A stretch of 64,000 nt of DNA from SAR116 cluster alpha proteobacterium HIMB100 (lineage in GTDB: Bacteria > Pseudomonadota > Alphaproteobacteria > Puniceispirillales > Puniceispirillaceae), in the NCBI GenBank assembly GCA_000238815.2, contig AFXB01000007.1, forward strand, positions 21,336 to 85,335. Reading direction: 5' to 3'. A program made the position numbers and the translations under genes. Positions 53,318 to 61,388 of this stretch are shown here, piece by piece. The first letter of the stretch is position 1. The number at the start of each line of letters is the position of its first letter. The notes beneath the pieces were generated by a model that worked only from the letters and a program-made list of their open reading frames with translations, did no database searches and was not told the DNA's origin.

Positions 53318-54205
53318 TCACACTTGCTTGTGCCAGTCATAGCGCGGAGAGAAGCCAAGCATCTTCTTAATTTTCTCATTTGAGAACAAACACTCCTCAG
53401 GTCCAATATCTCTTTTCACAGGCACTTCTGGGTAAAACTCGTTGAGTATGTCATCTGTGGTGAGGTCAACTGAATTCTGGTCATTCGAAACATTAAAAAT
53501 CTCGTATCCCAAGCCATCTTTTGCAATACATAAATCAACGGCCTGACCCAAATCCCGTGCATCTATATAGTTAAAAGCATTGGGCAGCCGTACCTCTGGG
53601 TTCTTGCAAAAACCTTCAAACAGGTGATATTCGTCCGGCTCTACGACATTTCCGATACGCAACCCATAAATATCGATGCCAGTCCGGCGCTGGAAAGCTT
53701 TTGCTGTTTCCTCATTTACGACTTTTGACATTGCATAGCTGTCCATCGGACGCGTTTCATCCTCTTCAAAAATAGGCAAGGACAATGGCGCGGGTTTATC
53801 ATGAGAAAAACACAAACCGTAGACAGTCTCAGAGGAGGCAAAAATTATTTTTTTCACACCAAGCTTAACAGCGGCCTCTAGGACATTGTAAGTGCCCATG
53901 ACATTAACCTTGTAAGTCTCAATATCACTTGCCTGCAAAATTCTTGGAATAGCGGCAAAATGAACAACCGCATCATAACCCAATGGCGTTTGGCGTTCTC
54001 TTAATTCATCTCTGTTCATGTGCGCCGACATTGAAGAGAAGACCTGCGCAGGGTCAGTCACATCAACATGTAAATAATCTAACTGAGGTTGTGCAACTTG
54101 CGTAATGTCGGCATTGAGAACCCGGTGCCCTTGTTCTATTAAATAAGCGGCAGCGTGTTTCCCAGCTTTGCCACTTGCTCCAGTAAAAAATATTCGTTTT
54201 TTCAT
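53318..54205 (-). CDS. NAD-dependent epimerase/dehydratase
   Basis: A 295-residue extended SDR. The cofactor loop is FFTGASGKAGKHAAAYL; VVHFAAIPR and the catalytic YxxxK (DSYAMSKVVNEE) are intact; S/T of the triad is in IIFASSETVYG. Substrates are usually nucleotide sugars or hydroxy-ketones; this one resembles the uronate dehydrogenase-like branch only loosely. It is in the island, downstream of the methyltransferase on the same strand with a 162-bp gap. Confidence 0.85.
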   Translation of the reverse strand: MKKRIFFTGASGKAGKHAAAYLIEQGHRVLNADITQVAQPQLDYLHVDVTDPAQVFSSMSAHMNRDELRERQTPLGYDAVVHFAAIPRILQASDIETYKVNVMGTYNVLEAAVKLGVKKIIFASSETVYGLCFSHDKPAPLSLPIFEEDETRPMDSYAMSKVVNEETAKAFQRRTGIDIYGLRIGNVVEPDEYHLFEGFCKNPEVRLPNAFNYIDARDLGQAVDLCIAKDGLGYEIFNVSNDQNSVDLTTDDILNEFYPEVPVKRDIGPEECLFSNEKIKKMLGFSPRYDWHKQV

Positions 54206-54367
54206 GAATTAGCTCTGTAGGATAGTGTCAAAATTGTTGTCTTCGAGGTGATAGATTACTTAACTGCCTGTCTAAAGCCATAAACTATGCTGCAAAGAAA
54301 GATTTAAGTGTGGCATAGCTCGCCGACACTTCGGAACGGTTAGACACAAGCGCCAGCTTCGGTTGTT

Positions 54368-55213
54368 CTAGGCTTGCGCGGTGACCCTGTATATAGTTGC
54401 ACCGTAAGTGATAACCCCATCTTTTTGCCTTAACAACCCATCCTGGATAAAAGCATTTTTTATATTTTCCAGCATATCCGGAGTGGGCTGTGCTTCTTTT
54501 ATTGCCCTAAAGCCCATGCCGATTTCCATCAACAGGGAAGCGTTCTGCTCAGCGCTATCTTCTGTTCTGATAACCGTCTCAACAACATCTATTTTTACTG
54601 AGGAGAAACCTGAATTCTCCAGAACAGAAGACAAATAATCATAGTTACTAAAAGCGAGTGGACCAGGCTCTTTACCGGGCGCGGCAAGAGAAACTCCTGT
54701 AATATCCATTACTGAATTTAAAGGCGCGTAAAAAAACTCATTCACTTTCAGAGGCGCCCAACAAACAAACCTAAACTGTCCGTTTTGCTTGATAGCTGTG
54801 CGAATATTTTCAAATGCCTTGACTGGATTTTCAAAAAACATAACCCCGAATCTGGATATGGCTATATCAGTTCCCTGCTCATCAAAGCTAAATGATTGAG
54901 CGTCAGCTTGCACGTATTCGATAAGCTCATTTCTCTCCGCACTTCTTGCGAGATTCAACAATTGCTCGGAAATATCGAGACCAGTCACTTTCGATTGTGC
55001 CCCAAGCAGTTTATGCAATTGTCTTGTTGTTGAACCCGCGCCACAACCGATATCAAGCCCATTTTTACAATTGGCTGCATCTAACCCCTCAAACAATATT
55101 TCAGATATGTTTGATAGCCTCTCATTCATGGAAGCATCATGAGCAACCCAAGACTGTCCGGGCTTTTCGTTCCAATATTTACCCTGCCCTTCATTCTCTC
55201 CGTAAACAGTCAT
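54368..55213 (-). CDS. Class I SAM-dependent methyltransferase
   Basis: A 281-residue methyltransferase. Motif I is NGLDIGCGAGSTTRQLHKLL; VTGLDISEQLLNLA is motif II; DIAISRFGVMFFENPVKAFE is motif IV. The N-terminus NEKPGQSWVAHDASMNERLS is common in small-molecule methyltransferases that begin W...G..W. The acceptor is unknown. A degenerate copy of an island repeat lies just upstream. Confidence 0.87.
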   Translation of the reverse strand: MTVYGENEGQGKYWNEKPGQSWVAHDASMNERLSNISEILFEGLDAANCKNGLDIGCGAGSTTRQLHKLLGAQSKVTGLDISEQLLNLARSAERNELIEYVQADAQSFSFDEQGTDIAISRFGVMFFENPVKAFENIRTAIKQNGQFRFVCWAPLKVNEFFYAPLNSVMDITGVSLAAPGKEPGPLAFSNYDYLSSVLENSGFSSVKIDVVETVIRTEDSAEQNASLLMEIGMGFRAIKEAQPTPDMLENIKNAFIQDGLLRQKDGVITYGATIYRVTAQA

Positions 55214-55247
55214 AGTTTTCCCTCGCTAGAAACAAACAATACAAGGG

Positions 55248-55402
55248 AAAATGATGACACAGAATACAACACTGACCAAGACCCCTTGCATGGCAGTCAA
55301 GAAATGATAATAAAAGATAGGTGTTGTATTGAGAGCGCAGACAAAGAGACCCCTTGGAGAGTTAAAAAAATCAAAAGGAAATCAGCTCAGCCTGTCCCTT
55401 AA
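55248..55402 (+). pseudogene. Partial copy of the HGG-gene 5' region
   Basis: 55248-55335 matches 59415-59500 (the start of the HGG-motif gene) over about 70 bp: both have GACACA, then CCAAGACCCCTTGCA, then ATGAxAATAAAAGATA. Here the frame from ATG 55304 diverges after a few codons and stops at 55402 (32 residues), lacking all Cys/HGG motifs. It looks like a leftover from an earlier copy. Confidence 0.5.
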
Positions 55403-55496
55403 TTCAATGGAGACTTGGCTGATTTCAATTTGAAGAACTGCCGCGTTAGACAATTTTAGGGTTTTAAAGAACGTACTGTTTATATTGTCAGCTATT

Positions 55497-55907
55497 CTAC
55501 GAATAAATAATGCTCTGCATACCGAACATTATGTACAAATGACACGCGAGGAGAATGCCCGCTACAACTGTTCCTTCGTGAGTAGGGTTTACCCCCTCTA
55601 CTTCGGCCCATTTTCCGTTAACAGTAACGTAGCTCATCACAAGCATACCAACTGATTGCAATGTGCCATAGGCAAACAATGCCCAAGCTCCAGCAGGCGA
55701 TGTTATTAACAAAACCGCGTATACGATGTTTTGCATGCCAATGTTAACGCCTGCAAATCTCACCATCCAGGCTGACCCGGCACCAATACCCCATTGAACT
55801 ATCGCGGCGTCTGTTTGAAATGTGCATCGAAAACCATAATAGAGCCCCATCAGCATTGGAATGAATATGGCCGCAAATCCGATGATGCCTCCAGTATTCT
55901 CAAACAT
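55497..55907 (-). CDS. Integral membrane protein, four helices
   Basis: A 136-residue membrane protein with four hydrophobic segments (IIGFAAIFIPMLMGLYYGF; WMVRFAGVNIGMQNIVYAVL; AWALFAYGTLQSVGMLVMSY; GTVVAGILLACHLYIMFGM). It resembles the small DUF4345-like membrane proteins but I am not sure. It follows the DUF1330 gene after 152 bp on the same strand and may belong to the same functional set. Confidence 0.6.
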   Translation of the reverse strand: MFENTGGIIGFAAIFIPMLMGLYYGFRCTFQTDAAIVQWGIGAGSAWMVRFAGVNIGMQNIVYAVLLITSPAGAWALFAYGTLQSVGMLVMSYVTVNGKWAEVEGVNPTHEGTVVAGILLACHLYIMFGMQSIIYS

Positions 55908-56059
55908 ACTTTCCTCCTTTTTTACGCCACTTAAGACTTCTCGGCATTATCAGTGGCCAAAAATGCCAAGCAAATTATGTCTTTAGCCTTCTCGAATTTT
56001 GCCAAACCAGCCTGCTATCCTCTTGGATGGTAGGCTCGTAGCTTGCTATAGTTTCATGA

Positions 56060-56455
56060 TTACCCCTGATTTGTGTAATCAGCGCAGCGATGCAAATCGG
56101 CATGAAAAACAGCTTTAGCCCTAAGTTTCATATTCTCCTCAGAGGATGGGGCTGTCATAAGAGCCATAAATGATGAATGGCTAGGATACCAAATACCCAA
56201 GGCCTCATGAATACATTGCTCACCTACAACCGTACCTTCTATGTTTGTACGCCACAGTATTTTCCCGCCAACTTCACTCAAAAGCTTATCCAATATACCC
56301 ATGTAGCTTTTGTATAACGCGCCATTTGGGTAACCAGCTTCAGCGGTGTAACAGTTTAGATTAAGCATGAAGACAGGCCTGTCCGCCTCACTTCCAGCAA
56401 TTGACTTCATCTTGTCAATTTGACTTGCGTTAACCTGAGGTAAATCTGCCATCAC
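56060..56455 (-). CDS. DUF1330-like ferredoxin-fold protein
   Basis: A 131-residue protein of the dimeric alpha/beta barrel type: RPVFMLNLNCYTA, then GGKILWRTNIEGTVVGEQCI and ALGIWYPSHSSFMALMTAP. These blocks are typical of DUF1330, a small-enzyme family without known reaction. Nineteen bp separate it from the SnoaL-like gene upstream, so it is third in the cupin operon. Confidence 0.75.
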   Translation of the reverse strand: MMADLPQVNASQIDKMKSIAGSEADRPVFMLNLNCYTAEAGYPNGALYKSYMGILDKLLSEVGGKILWRTNIEGTVVGEQCIHEALGIWYPSHSSFMALMTAPSSEENMKLRAKAVFHADLHRCADYTNQG

Positions 56456-56474
56456 TCATCGCCTCTATTTTTTA

Positions 56475-56804
56475 TTACTGGATGGGTGTAGCTCCAGTCT
56501 CTGTTCTGATAACTTTCCCGTCTTTCAGACTGTCGACAATCATCACCGCCTCTCTTGAACCGTCAGGAAAAGTCATGACCTGGTGCATTACGAGAATTTC
56601 CTCATTTTCGTATAAGCAGCGGTCATCCGCTATTACTAGAGCATCACTGCTCATCATAGCCTTGAGAGTTGGCTCCCATTCACTTTTTGTAACCTCGGCG
56701 TTTGTTTGATGACGCACAAACACAAAATCATCGTGAAGCATATCCAGATATGCATCAGCATCTTTATTATCTGAAGCCTTTTTAAGTTTCTCATAAACAG
56801 ACAT
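56475..56804 (-). CDS. SnoaL/NTF2-like protein
   Basis: A 109-residue cone-shaped NTF2-fold protein: KASDNKDADAYLDMLHDDFV at the N-terminus and REAVMIVDSLKDGKVIRTET at the C-terminus are typical of SnoaL-like cyclases and isomerases. AAGGAGG fixes ATG 56804; a longer frame to 56882 overlaps the cupin gene. It is second in the operon, 19 bp after the cupin stop. Confidence 0.75.
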   Translation of the reverse strand: MSVYEKLKKASDNKDADAYLDMLHDDFVFVRHQTNAEVTKSEWEPTLKAMMSSDALVIADDRCLYENEEILVMHQVMTFPDGSREAVMIVDSLKDGKVIRTETGATPIQ

Positions 56805-56823
56805 AAGTGTCCTCCTTAGTCGT

Positions 56824-57195
56824 TTACTCAGCAGTCTTCCACGGACCAAAATCTTTGCCAGCGCCGACAATCTCATAGGCAATTACGGTCTCATCACCCA
56901 CAACCCAGCCATCATGACCAGGGGCAAAATAATAAGCATCACCCGCTTCCGCGAGTAGTTCGCTTCCGTCATTATGCTTACACATTAATTTACCCTGGAT
57001 AATAACCCCTACATGACCGGCCTGGCAGCTATCACCGCCAACAATCGGCTGAATGCAATCTGACCATTTCCATCCAGGCTCAAGAATAAGTTTCGAAGCA
57101 TTCATGTCGCCCAATTTTACCACTGAAACATGTGCTTTTGGTGGTGTCTTCATCTCATCAGCATCACGAAATGCTTTTTTATACAATTTAGCCAT
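56824..57195 (-). CDS. Cupin-domain protein
   Basis: A 123-residue single cupin: LEPGWKWSDCIQPIVG, GHVGVIIQGKLMCKHNDGSE and LAEAGDAYYFAPGHDGWVVG form the barrel with a reduced metal site. GGGAGGG precedes the ATG. It heads a run of small enzymes (cupin, SnoaL, DUF1330, membrane protein) in the island. A perfect palindrome lies 35-48 bp upstream. Confidence 0.8.
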   Translation of the reverse strand: MAKLYKKAFRDADEMKTPPKAHVSVVKLGDMNASKLILEPGWKWSDCIQPIVGGDSCQAGHVGVIIQGKLMCKHNDGSELLAEAGDAYYFAPGHDGWVVGDETVIAYEIVGAGKDFGPWKTAE

Positions 57196-57229
57196 ACTTC
57201 CCTCCCCAATGACTTCTATCCAAAATTGT

Positions 57230-57243
57230 ATACCAGTTGGTAT
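57230..57243. promoter_or_regulatory. Palindromic operator upstream of cupin operon
   Basis: ATACCA-GT-TGGTAT is a perfect 14-bp inverted repeat 35 bp before the cupin start codon. Its form is like TetR-family operators. No TetR gene is seen in the island, so the regulator would be elsewhere. Confidence 0.55.
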
Positions 57244-57441
57244 TTTTAACCAAGAAATTTGAATTTTTTGTCATAAATATCTGTATTTTTGATAAAACAT
57301 TGTGTTAAGAAACGAATTACTTCGGAATTTATGAATAAAAATGCTGGCAAAATCGGGTGAAGAAAGCCTATTGCATTTGCCAACCTTCTTCTTGCCCATT
57401 TGCGCCGCGGGTGACATTCTCAGCTTGTTTCAGGAGAAAGC

Positions 57442-57813
57442 GTGCCACCAGAAGATAACAAATTCATCGACAACCTTTACCACGAGTTTGAGCAGAAGCT
57501 ATTCAAGGTATTTGGCTTCGGCATTGAGGATTTAAAAAAGGTATTAGACCGCGCGGATACAGATGAGCGACGCGGACATTGCTTGGAGACAAACTTCAAG
57601 GAGGCATTTGAAAACGGAGGCGCGCCACAGCTCCGCTGGGAAATGAACAACACCATAGTTTGCTTAGAATACGTGTACATGAGCCAGCGTCTTGGCCGAG
57701 ACGCAACCCACGAAGAGTGGGTAGAGCATATTCTTAGTTTGAATATTGGTATGACGCGGGATGATTTAGTGCCGTTTGACGAATTAGAGCGAACGGATGA
57801 AGTGAAAGATTAA
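57442..57813 (+). CDS. Unknown island protein, paralog 1
   Basis: A 123-residue soluble, acidic, helical protein of no family I know. GTG start with AGGAG 5 nt upstream. Shared blocks with paralog 2 include DNLYHEFEQKLFKVFGFGIE, VLDRADTDERRGHCLETNF and NNTIVCLEYVYMSQRLGRDA. This copy has an extra acidic tail (ELERTDEVKD). It is divergent from the cupin operon. Confidence 0.7.
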   Translation: MPPEDNKFIDNLYHEFEQKLFKVFGFGIEDLKKVLDRADTDERRGHCLETNFKEAFENGGAPQLRWEMNNTIVCLEYVYMSQRLGRDATHEEWVEHILSLNIGMTRDDLVPFDELERTDEVKD

Positions 57814-57836
57814 ATCACGCATTTTCCTAGGCGCCA

Positions 57837-57891
57837 CACCGCGGCTTTACTTTTCTCACACCCTTAGTGTGACGCAGCTGTGGCAGAAATT
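57837..57891 (+). repeat. Boundary-type repeat, internal copy
   Basis: About 60 bp match the left-end segment at 52883-52937: both have CACACCGCG, TTACTT, TTAGTGTGAC, CAGCTGTG and CAGAAAT in the same order and orientation. It lies just past paralog 1 and no tRNA sequence adjoins it. Confidence 0.65.
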
Positions 57892-58074
57892 TAAGTAAAA
57901 TTATGTTCAATAGAAAGGTTGCATAAAGCCCGCTTGTATTTATTTAGCCGCGGTACGTAGCACACAGGTTGTGTAGGATTCACATGGACCCCAATTATCC
58001 TTTAGCTCAAAGCACCCGCTATACTCCGTACCCGGAAATGCACAAACAACGATTAAGGCTATGTAGTATATGGT

Positions 58075-58527
58075 CTAAAAAAAATTATTTGCTGCCTCTT
58101 TACACCAGAAAAGCTCGCGCTCTATTACCTCACTTAAAATGCTGCCAGTGTTTCGTTGGTGCTGGGTCATCTCATTTTCATACACGCCGGTATAGTATTT
58201 AATATCACCTAACATTCTTTCACCAATTTGCTCGGCTGCGTTCATTCTATTTTTAGTCAACAACTCAAAAGACAATTCTAAAAATTTACCTGACAGAAGT
58301 ACTGATTTATCTTTCTCGCCTCCTGATGGTAGAAATCTTGCTACCGCACCGAACAAACCAGAGCATCTATTCGTAACTTGCGCTGTTGTAAATAAATCTA
58401 TTTCTTGTCCAGAAGTAAGAAACTCATGAACAGTTTTAAATTCTGAACTTTCTGATTTATTGGCTGAAACAATTACAATCGAACAAAAAATTATCGATAA
58501 AACTGACTTTAAATGACTTGATTTCAC
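58075..58527 (-). CDS. Secreted hypothetical protein
   Basis: A 150-residue protein with a Sec signal peptide (SVLSIIFCSIVIVSA, cleaved near residue 22). The mature part is helical (KSVLLSGKFLELSFELL) with two cysteines that could pair in the periplasm. GTG start with GAGAG upstream. It lies between the two paralogs on the opposite strand. No family is recognised. Confidence 0.6.
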   Translation of the reverse strand: MKSSHLKSVLSIIFCSIVIVSANKSESSEFKTVHEFLTSGQEIDLFTTAQVTNRCSGLFGAVARFLPSGGEKDKSVLLSGKFLELSFELLTKNRMNAAEQIGERMLGDIKYYTGVYENEMTQHQRNTGSILSEVIERELFWCKEAANNFF

Positions 58528-58583
58528 AATAGCTCTCTCAAACCGCTAAACTGTACAAATAATCTTGCATAGAAATATTTTCA

Positions 58584-58925
58584 TTGGAAGAACCCAAAAA
58601 CAAATTCATCGACAACCTTTACCACGAATTCGAGCAGAAGCTATTCAAGGTGTTTGGCTTCGGCATCGAGGATTTGAAAAAGGTGTTAGACCGCGCGGAT
58701 ACAGATGAACGACGCGGACATTGTTTGGAAACAAATTTCCGAAACGCATTTGATGAAGGTGGCGCGCCGCAGCTCCGTTGGGAGATGAACAACACCATAG
58801 TCTGCTTGGAGTATGTTTACATGAGCCAGCGGCTTGGCCGCGACGCGACCTACGAAGAGTGGGTGGAGCATATCCTTAGTTTGAATATTGGGATGACGCG
58901 GGATGAGTTGATGCCGTTCGATTAG
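58584..58925 (+). CDS. Unknown island protein, paralog 2
   Basis: A 113-residue protein nearly identical to paralog 1 at 57442-57813 over its whole length, differing at about ten positions (for example NFRNAFDEGG against NFKEAFENGG). The start is a TTG without a clear ribosome binding site, and the acidic tail of paralog 1 is missing. Nucleotide identity is also high, so the duplication is fairly recent. Confidence 0.65.
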   Translation: MEEPKNKFIDNLYHEFEQKLFKVFGFGIEDLKKVLDRADTDERRGHCLETNFRNAFDEGGAPQLRWEMNNTIVCLEYVYMSQRLGRDATYEEWVEHILSLNIGMTRDELMPFD

Positions 58926-58928
58926 TGC

Positions 58929-59375
58929 CTAGTTTACACTTTTACATTTATACCAGTATGTCCTCTGAAAAAGACCTCCGTCGTTGTTTCCTCCATGAGT
59001 GTAATAAGCAGACCAGTAGTAACCGCTCTTATGGAAGACATACGTCTCATTATAATCACTGTCCCAATCAACGAACTCGTAATATTCTTGACCAGCTTCA
59101 AGATTATAAAAACCGTCTTTAACAAACTTACCCTTTAGCTCTGGGCTCTTACTGCTAGATGCTGGGTAGCGCATGTAAAATTTATCATTCTTAAAGACAA
59201 ATTTTGTTTGGTAGGTATCCGTGGCGGCATTGGTGTTTGCGGTTAATTGTCCAGACTTTAAGTCAAGCTGAATAGCTTGAAAGTTGTCACAAACAAGAGA
59301 GAACGAGCCTGCCATGGATGAGTAAGGCAATAGAAACACCAAAGCCGATACAGCAATTTTCATACCTCGTCTCAT
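58929..59375 (-). CDS. Secreted hypothetical protein, beta-rich
   Basis: A 148-residue exported protein. GGAGG 6 nt upstream fixes ATG 59375; the signal peptide is IAVSALVFLLPYSSMAG. The mature protein is rich in Tyr, Asn and short strands (GYYWSAYYTHGGN) with two cysteines at the ends that may form a disulfide. Its stop lies 3 bp from the paralog 2 stop on the other strand. No family is recognised. Confidence 0.62.
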   Translation of the reverse strand: MRRGMKIAVSALVFLLPYSSMAGSFSLVCDNFQAIQLDLKSGQLTANTNAATDTYQTKFVFKNDKFYMRYPASSSKSPELKGKFVKDGFYNLEAGQEYYEFVDWDSDYNETYVFHKSGYYWSAYYTHGGNNDGGLFQRTYWYKCKSVN

Positions 59376-59472
59376 GTAGAACCTCCATTTTTTCAAATAA
59401 TCCTTTTTTCAGTGTTAAAATGGTGACACAAAAACCCGCGCTCACCAAGACCCCTTGCAAGGCATGTAGCAA

Positions 59473-59802
59473 ATGAGAATAAAAGATAACTGTGATATAG
59501 GCCTAAAAACCCGCTTTGGCCCCGACTGGCCTGGCAAAAGATGCGGGGCGAAGACCAGAGCTGGAGGCATATGCCCTAAACCGGCCTATAAGGACTCAGG
59601 ACGCTGTCATAACCATGGCGGGGCATCAACCGGCCCGAAAACGAAAGATGGCCGTCAGCGAGTCTCAGAGGCCCATTTAAAGCATGGTCGTTACACCAAG
59701 GACAAAAAGGAGGCTAGAAAAGAGGGCGCGGCCATCGAGCGACAGCTCCGCACTAGGCGAAAGCTCATTGAGAACGAGTTAAAGAGCGCGGGGATAATTT
59801 AG
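59473..59802 (+). CDS. HGG-motif (phage/island-type) small protein
   Basis: A 109-residue basic protein with the conserved block RCGAKTRAGGICPKPAYKDS, then GRCHNHGGASTGPKTKDGRQ. The Cys/His arrangement suggests zinc binding. I recall this HGGxSTG family as frequent in alphaproteobacterial prophages and islands, without known function. The C-terminus is charged and helical. No strong ribosome binding site is seen. Confidence 0.75.
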   Translation: MRIKDNCDIGLKTRFGPDWPGKRCGAKTRAGGICPKPAYKDSGRCHNHGGASTGPKTKDGRQRVSEAHLKHGRYTKDKKEARKEGAAIERQLRTRRKLIENELKSAGII

Positions 59803-59942
59803 CAGGTACCCTAGCGCCGTCAGTCAATTTCAAAATCGGGGTTTCTCTCCACCCTGCCCCCCTCAAATGCGGACTTAGCAACTAGAGCGGTTACAGGCCG
59901 GGATTGTCTCAAACAGTCAGTAATTATTTGAAGTGCCTCTAA

Positions 59943-59987
59943 CCGGACACCCGAACACCCCATAGGGGTGTGTCCGTGTCCGTCCGG
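59943..59987. other. Large imperfect dyad
   Basis: CCGGAC and GTCCGG close an imperfect dyad whose core is ACACCCC-ATA-GGGGTGT (about 59955-59971). It lies in the 538-bp non-coding zone between the HGG gene and the integrase and probably belongs to the element's control region. Confidence 0.5.
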
Positions 59988-60061
59988 GATAAGATGTGCA
60001 CCAGTTAGGCAAGAGCAAAAGTCTCTCCGACTTCTGGCATTCGCCTCTCCTATTTCTTCTC

Positions 60062-60096
60062 ATATATATGGGGGGTTACAGTACCCCCATATATAT
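60062..60096. other. Strong hairpin in non-coding control region
   Basis: ATATATATGGGGG at 60062-60074 pairs perfectly with CCCCCATATATAT at 60084-60096 around a 9-nt loop; the AT repeat then runs on to 60102. The motif array begins at this hairpin. Such features mark replication origins or recombination control sites. Confidence 0.7.
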
Positions 60097-60272
60097 ATAT
60101 ATGTAACCTCTGTAACCTCTGTAACCACGTTTGTTTTCAATGACTTACGAAAGGTTACACAGATTTTACTTTAATTTGTAACCTCTGTAACCTTTTCTGT
60201 AAGTATCTGTAATACATGAACAAAAAGGTTACACAAAAAAGGTTACAATATTGTCACCAAAACCTTGTAACC
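60074..60272. repeat. GTAACC/GGTTAC motif array (iteron-like)
   Basis: Ten copies of the hexamer occur in 200 bp. GTAACC starts at 60103, 60112, 60121, 60178, 60187 and 60267; GGTTAC starts at 60074, 60153, 60227 and 60241. Two half sites, CTGTAA, lie between. The unit CTGTAACCT repeats every 9 bp in two clusters. The array is AT-rich and non-coding. It could be an iteron origin or a binding array for an excisionase or replication initiator; no such protein gene remains in the island. Confidence 0.7.
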
Positions 60273-60340
60273 AAATCACCCCCTTTTTTGCCAACATTCC
60301 CATAGCCCGAACAATCCCATTGTGCCCATGACCGCGCCCA

Positions 60341-61315
60341 TTACTCCGACAATTTTCTCTTAATATTTGTAAAATCAGAATGGGCATAACGAAGGGCTTG
60401 CGCTTTCGTCTTGTGACCTGAAAGCATCGTTACCTCAGGCAGCGTCAACCCCTTCTCAAAAAACCGGGAGATTGCCTCGTGACGCAAGTCATGGATGCGC
60501 AAATTATGAATACCAGAGCGCTTACGTAAACGTTGCCAGGCGGACTTCACCGCATGGTAATTGGTTCCAAACAAAGATGTCTGAGCTACAGGCAGGGCTT
60601 TAAGTGTATCTAGCGCGGCCAAGGAAAGTGGGACCGCCCTGCTCTCTCCGTTCTTTGTATCTTTCAACACGGCTATCCCAGCATCAATATCAATGTCACC
60701 CCAAGTTAAACTCAACAATTCACCAAGCCTCATTCCTGTTTCCACAGCGATAATAATTAACGGCTTCAAAAAATGGCTACGGGAGCTCTCAGCATGAAAC
60801 AACAAAAGCTCATATTCGCATGGCCTCAGCCTCCTTTCACGAGGTTTTGGTGGGCGCGGCAAACGGATAGCTTCAACTGGGTTGCTTTGGATGCTAACAC
60901 CCCACTCAGCGCGGGCAATATTCAGGGCATGGCGAATAACTTGTAAATCATATGCGGCCGTCCTTACACCATCCTTAACGCGCCTGTCCCTGAAAGCTGC
61001 AAGCTTAGCTGGCGTTAGCTTTCTCAATGTCTGGCGGGCTATTTCATCTTTTAGCAAACGCTTGATACGCCTACTTTCTCCTGATGCTGACTTTTTGGTG
61101 GGAGTGATTTCCAGCAGATAGCGAGACAATATCGAAGCAAGAGGCATATCGTCTGGCTTTTGATTGCCAGCCTCACCTCTGTCGAAATAAATTTCCTGAC
61201 TTCGCGCCCAAGCCTTCGCTTCGGTAAGCCTTTCAAAGCTCTTAGATTTGCCCTGAAAGCCCGCTCTTCTGACTTGCGCCTGAAACTTATTTCCTCTTTT
61301 TCTTATAGACGCCAT
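60341..61315 (-). CDS. Tyrosine recombinase/integrase
   Basis: A 324-residue phage-type integrase. The N-terminus MASIRKRGNKFQAQVRRAG is the arm-binding type; the core-binding domain is about 60-140; the catalytic domain has R196 (ETGMRLGELLSL), K221, H275 and R278 (HDLRHEAISRF), H301 (LSGHKTKAQ) and Y310. All catalytic residues are present, so it should be active. It starts 76 bp from the tRNA-Arg that serves as its target. Confidence 0.93.
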   Translation of the reverse strand: MASIRKRGNKFQAQVRRAGFQGKSKSFERLTEAKAWARSQEIYFDRGEAGNQKPDDMPLASILSRYLLEITPTKKSASGESRRIKRLLKDEIARQTLRKLTPAKLAAFRDRRVKDGVRTAAYDLQVIRHALNIARAEWGVSIQSNPVEAIRLPRPPKPRERRLRPCEYELLLFHAESSRSHFLKPLIIIAVETGMRLGELLSLTWGDIDIDAGIAVLKDTKNGESRAVPLSLAALDTLKALPVAQTSLFGTNYHAVKSAWQRLRKRSGIHNLRIHDLRHEAISRFFEKGLTLPEVTMLSGHKTKAQALRYAHSDFTNIKRKLSE

Positions 61316-61324
61316 ACAAACCTC

Positions 61325-61353
61325 CGTGTGGCAGAGGTGTGACAGACCAGAAA
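61325..61353 (+). repeat. Boundary-type repeat, right copy (partial)
   Basis: GTGTGGCAGAGGTGTGACAG followed by ACCAGAAAT resembles the left and internal copies with small insertions. It lies between the integrase start and the right attachment repeat. Confidence 0.45.
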
Positions 61354-61388
61354 TTTAGGAAATGAAAACGACCTAAGTCATTGTTTTT

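Noticed and set aside
57969..58202. 77-residue plus-strand ORF in the island
   Set aside because: It has no ribosome binding site and overlaps the secreted protein gene on the other strand.
60074..60272. CRISPR-like array
   Set aside because: The motif is only 6-9 bp, occurs in both orientations with uneven spacing, and no cas gene is present.
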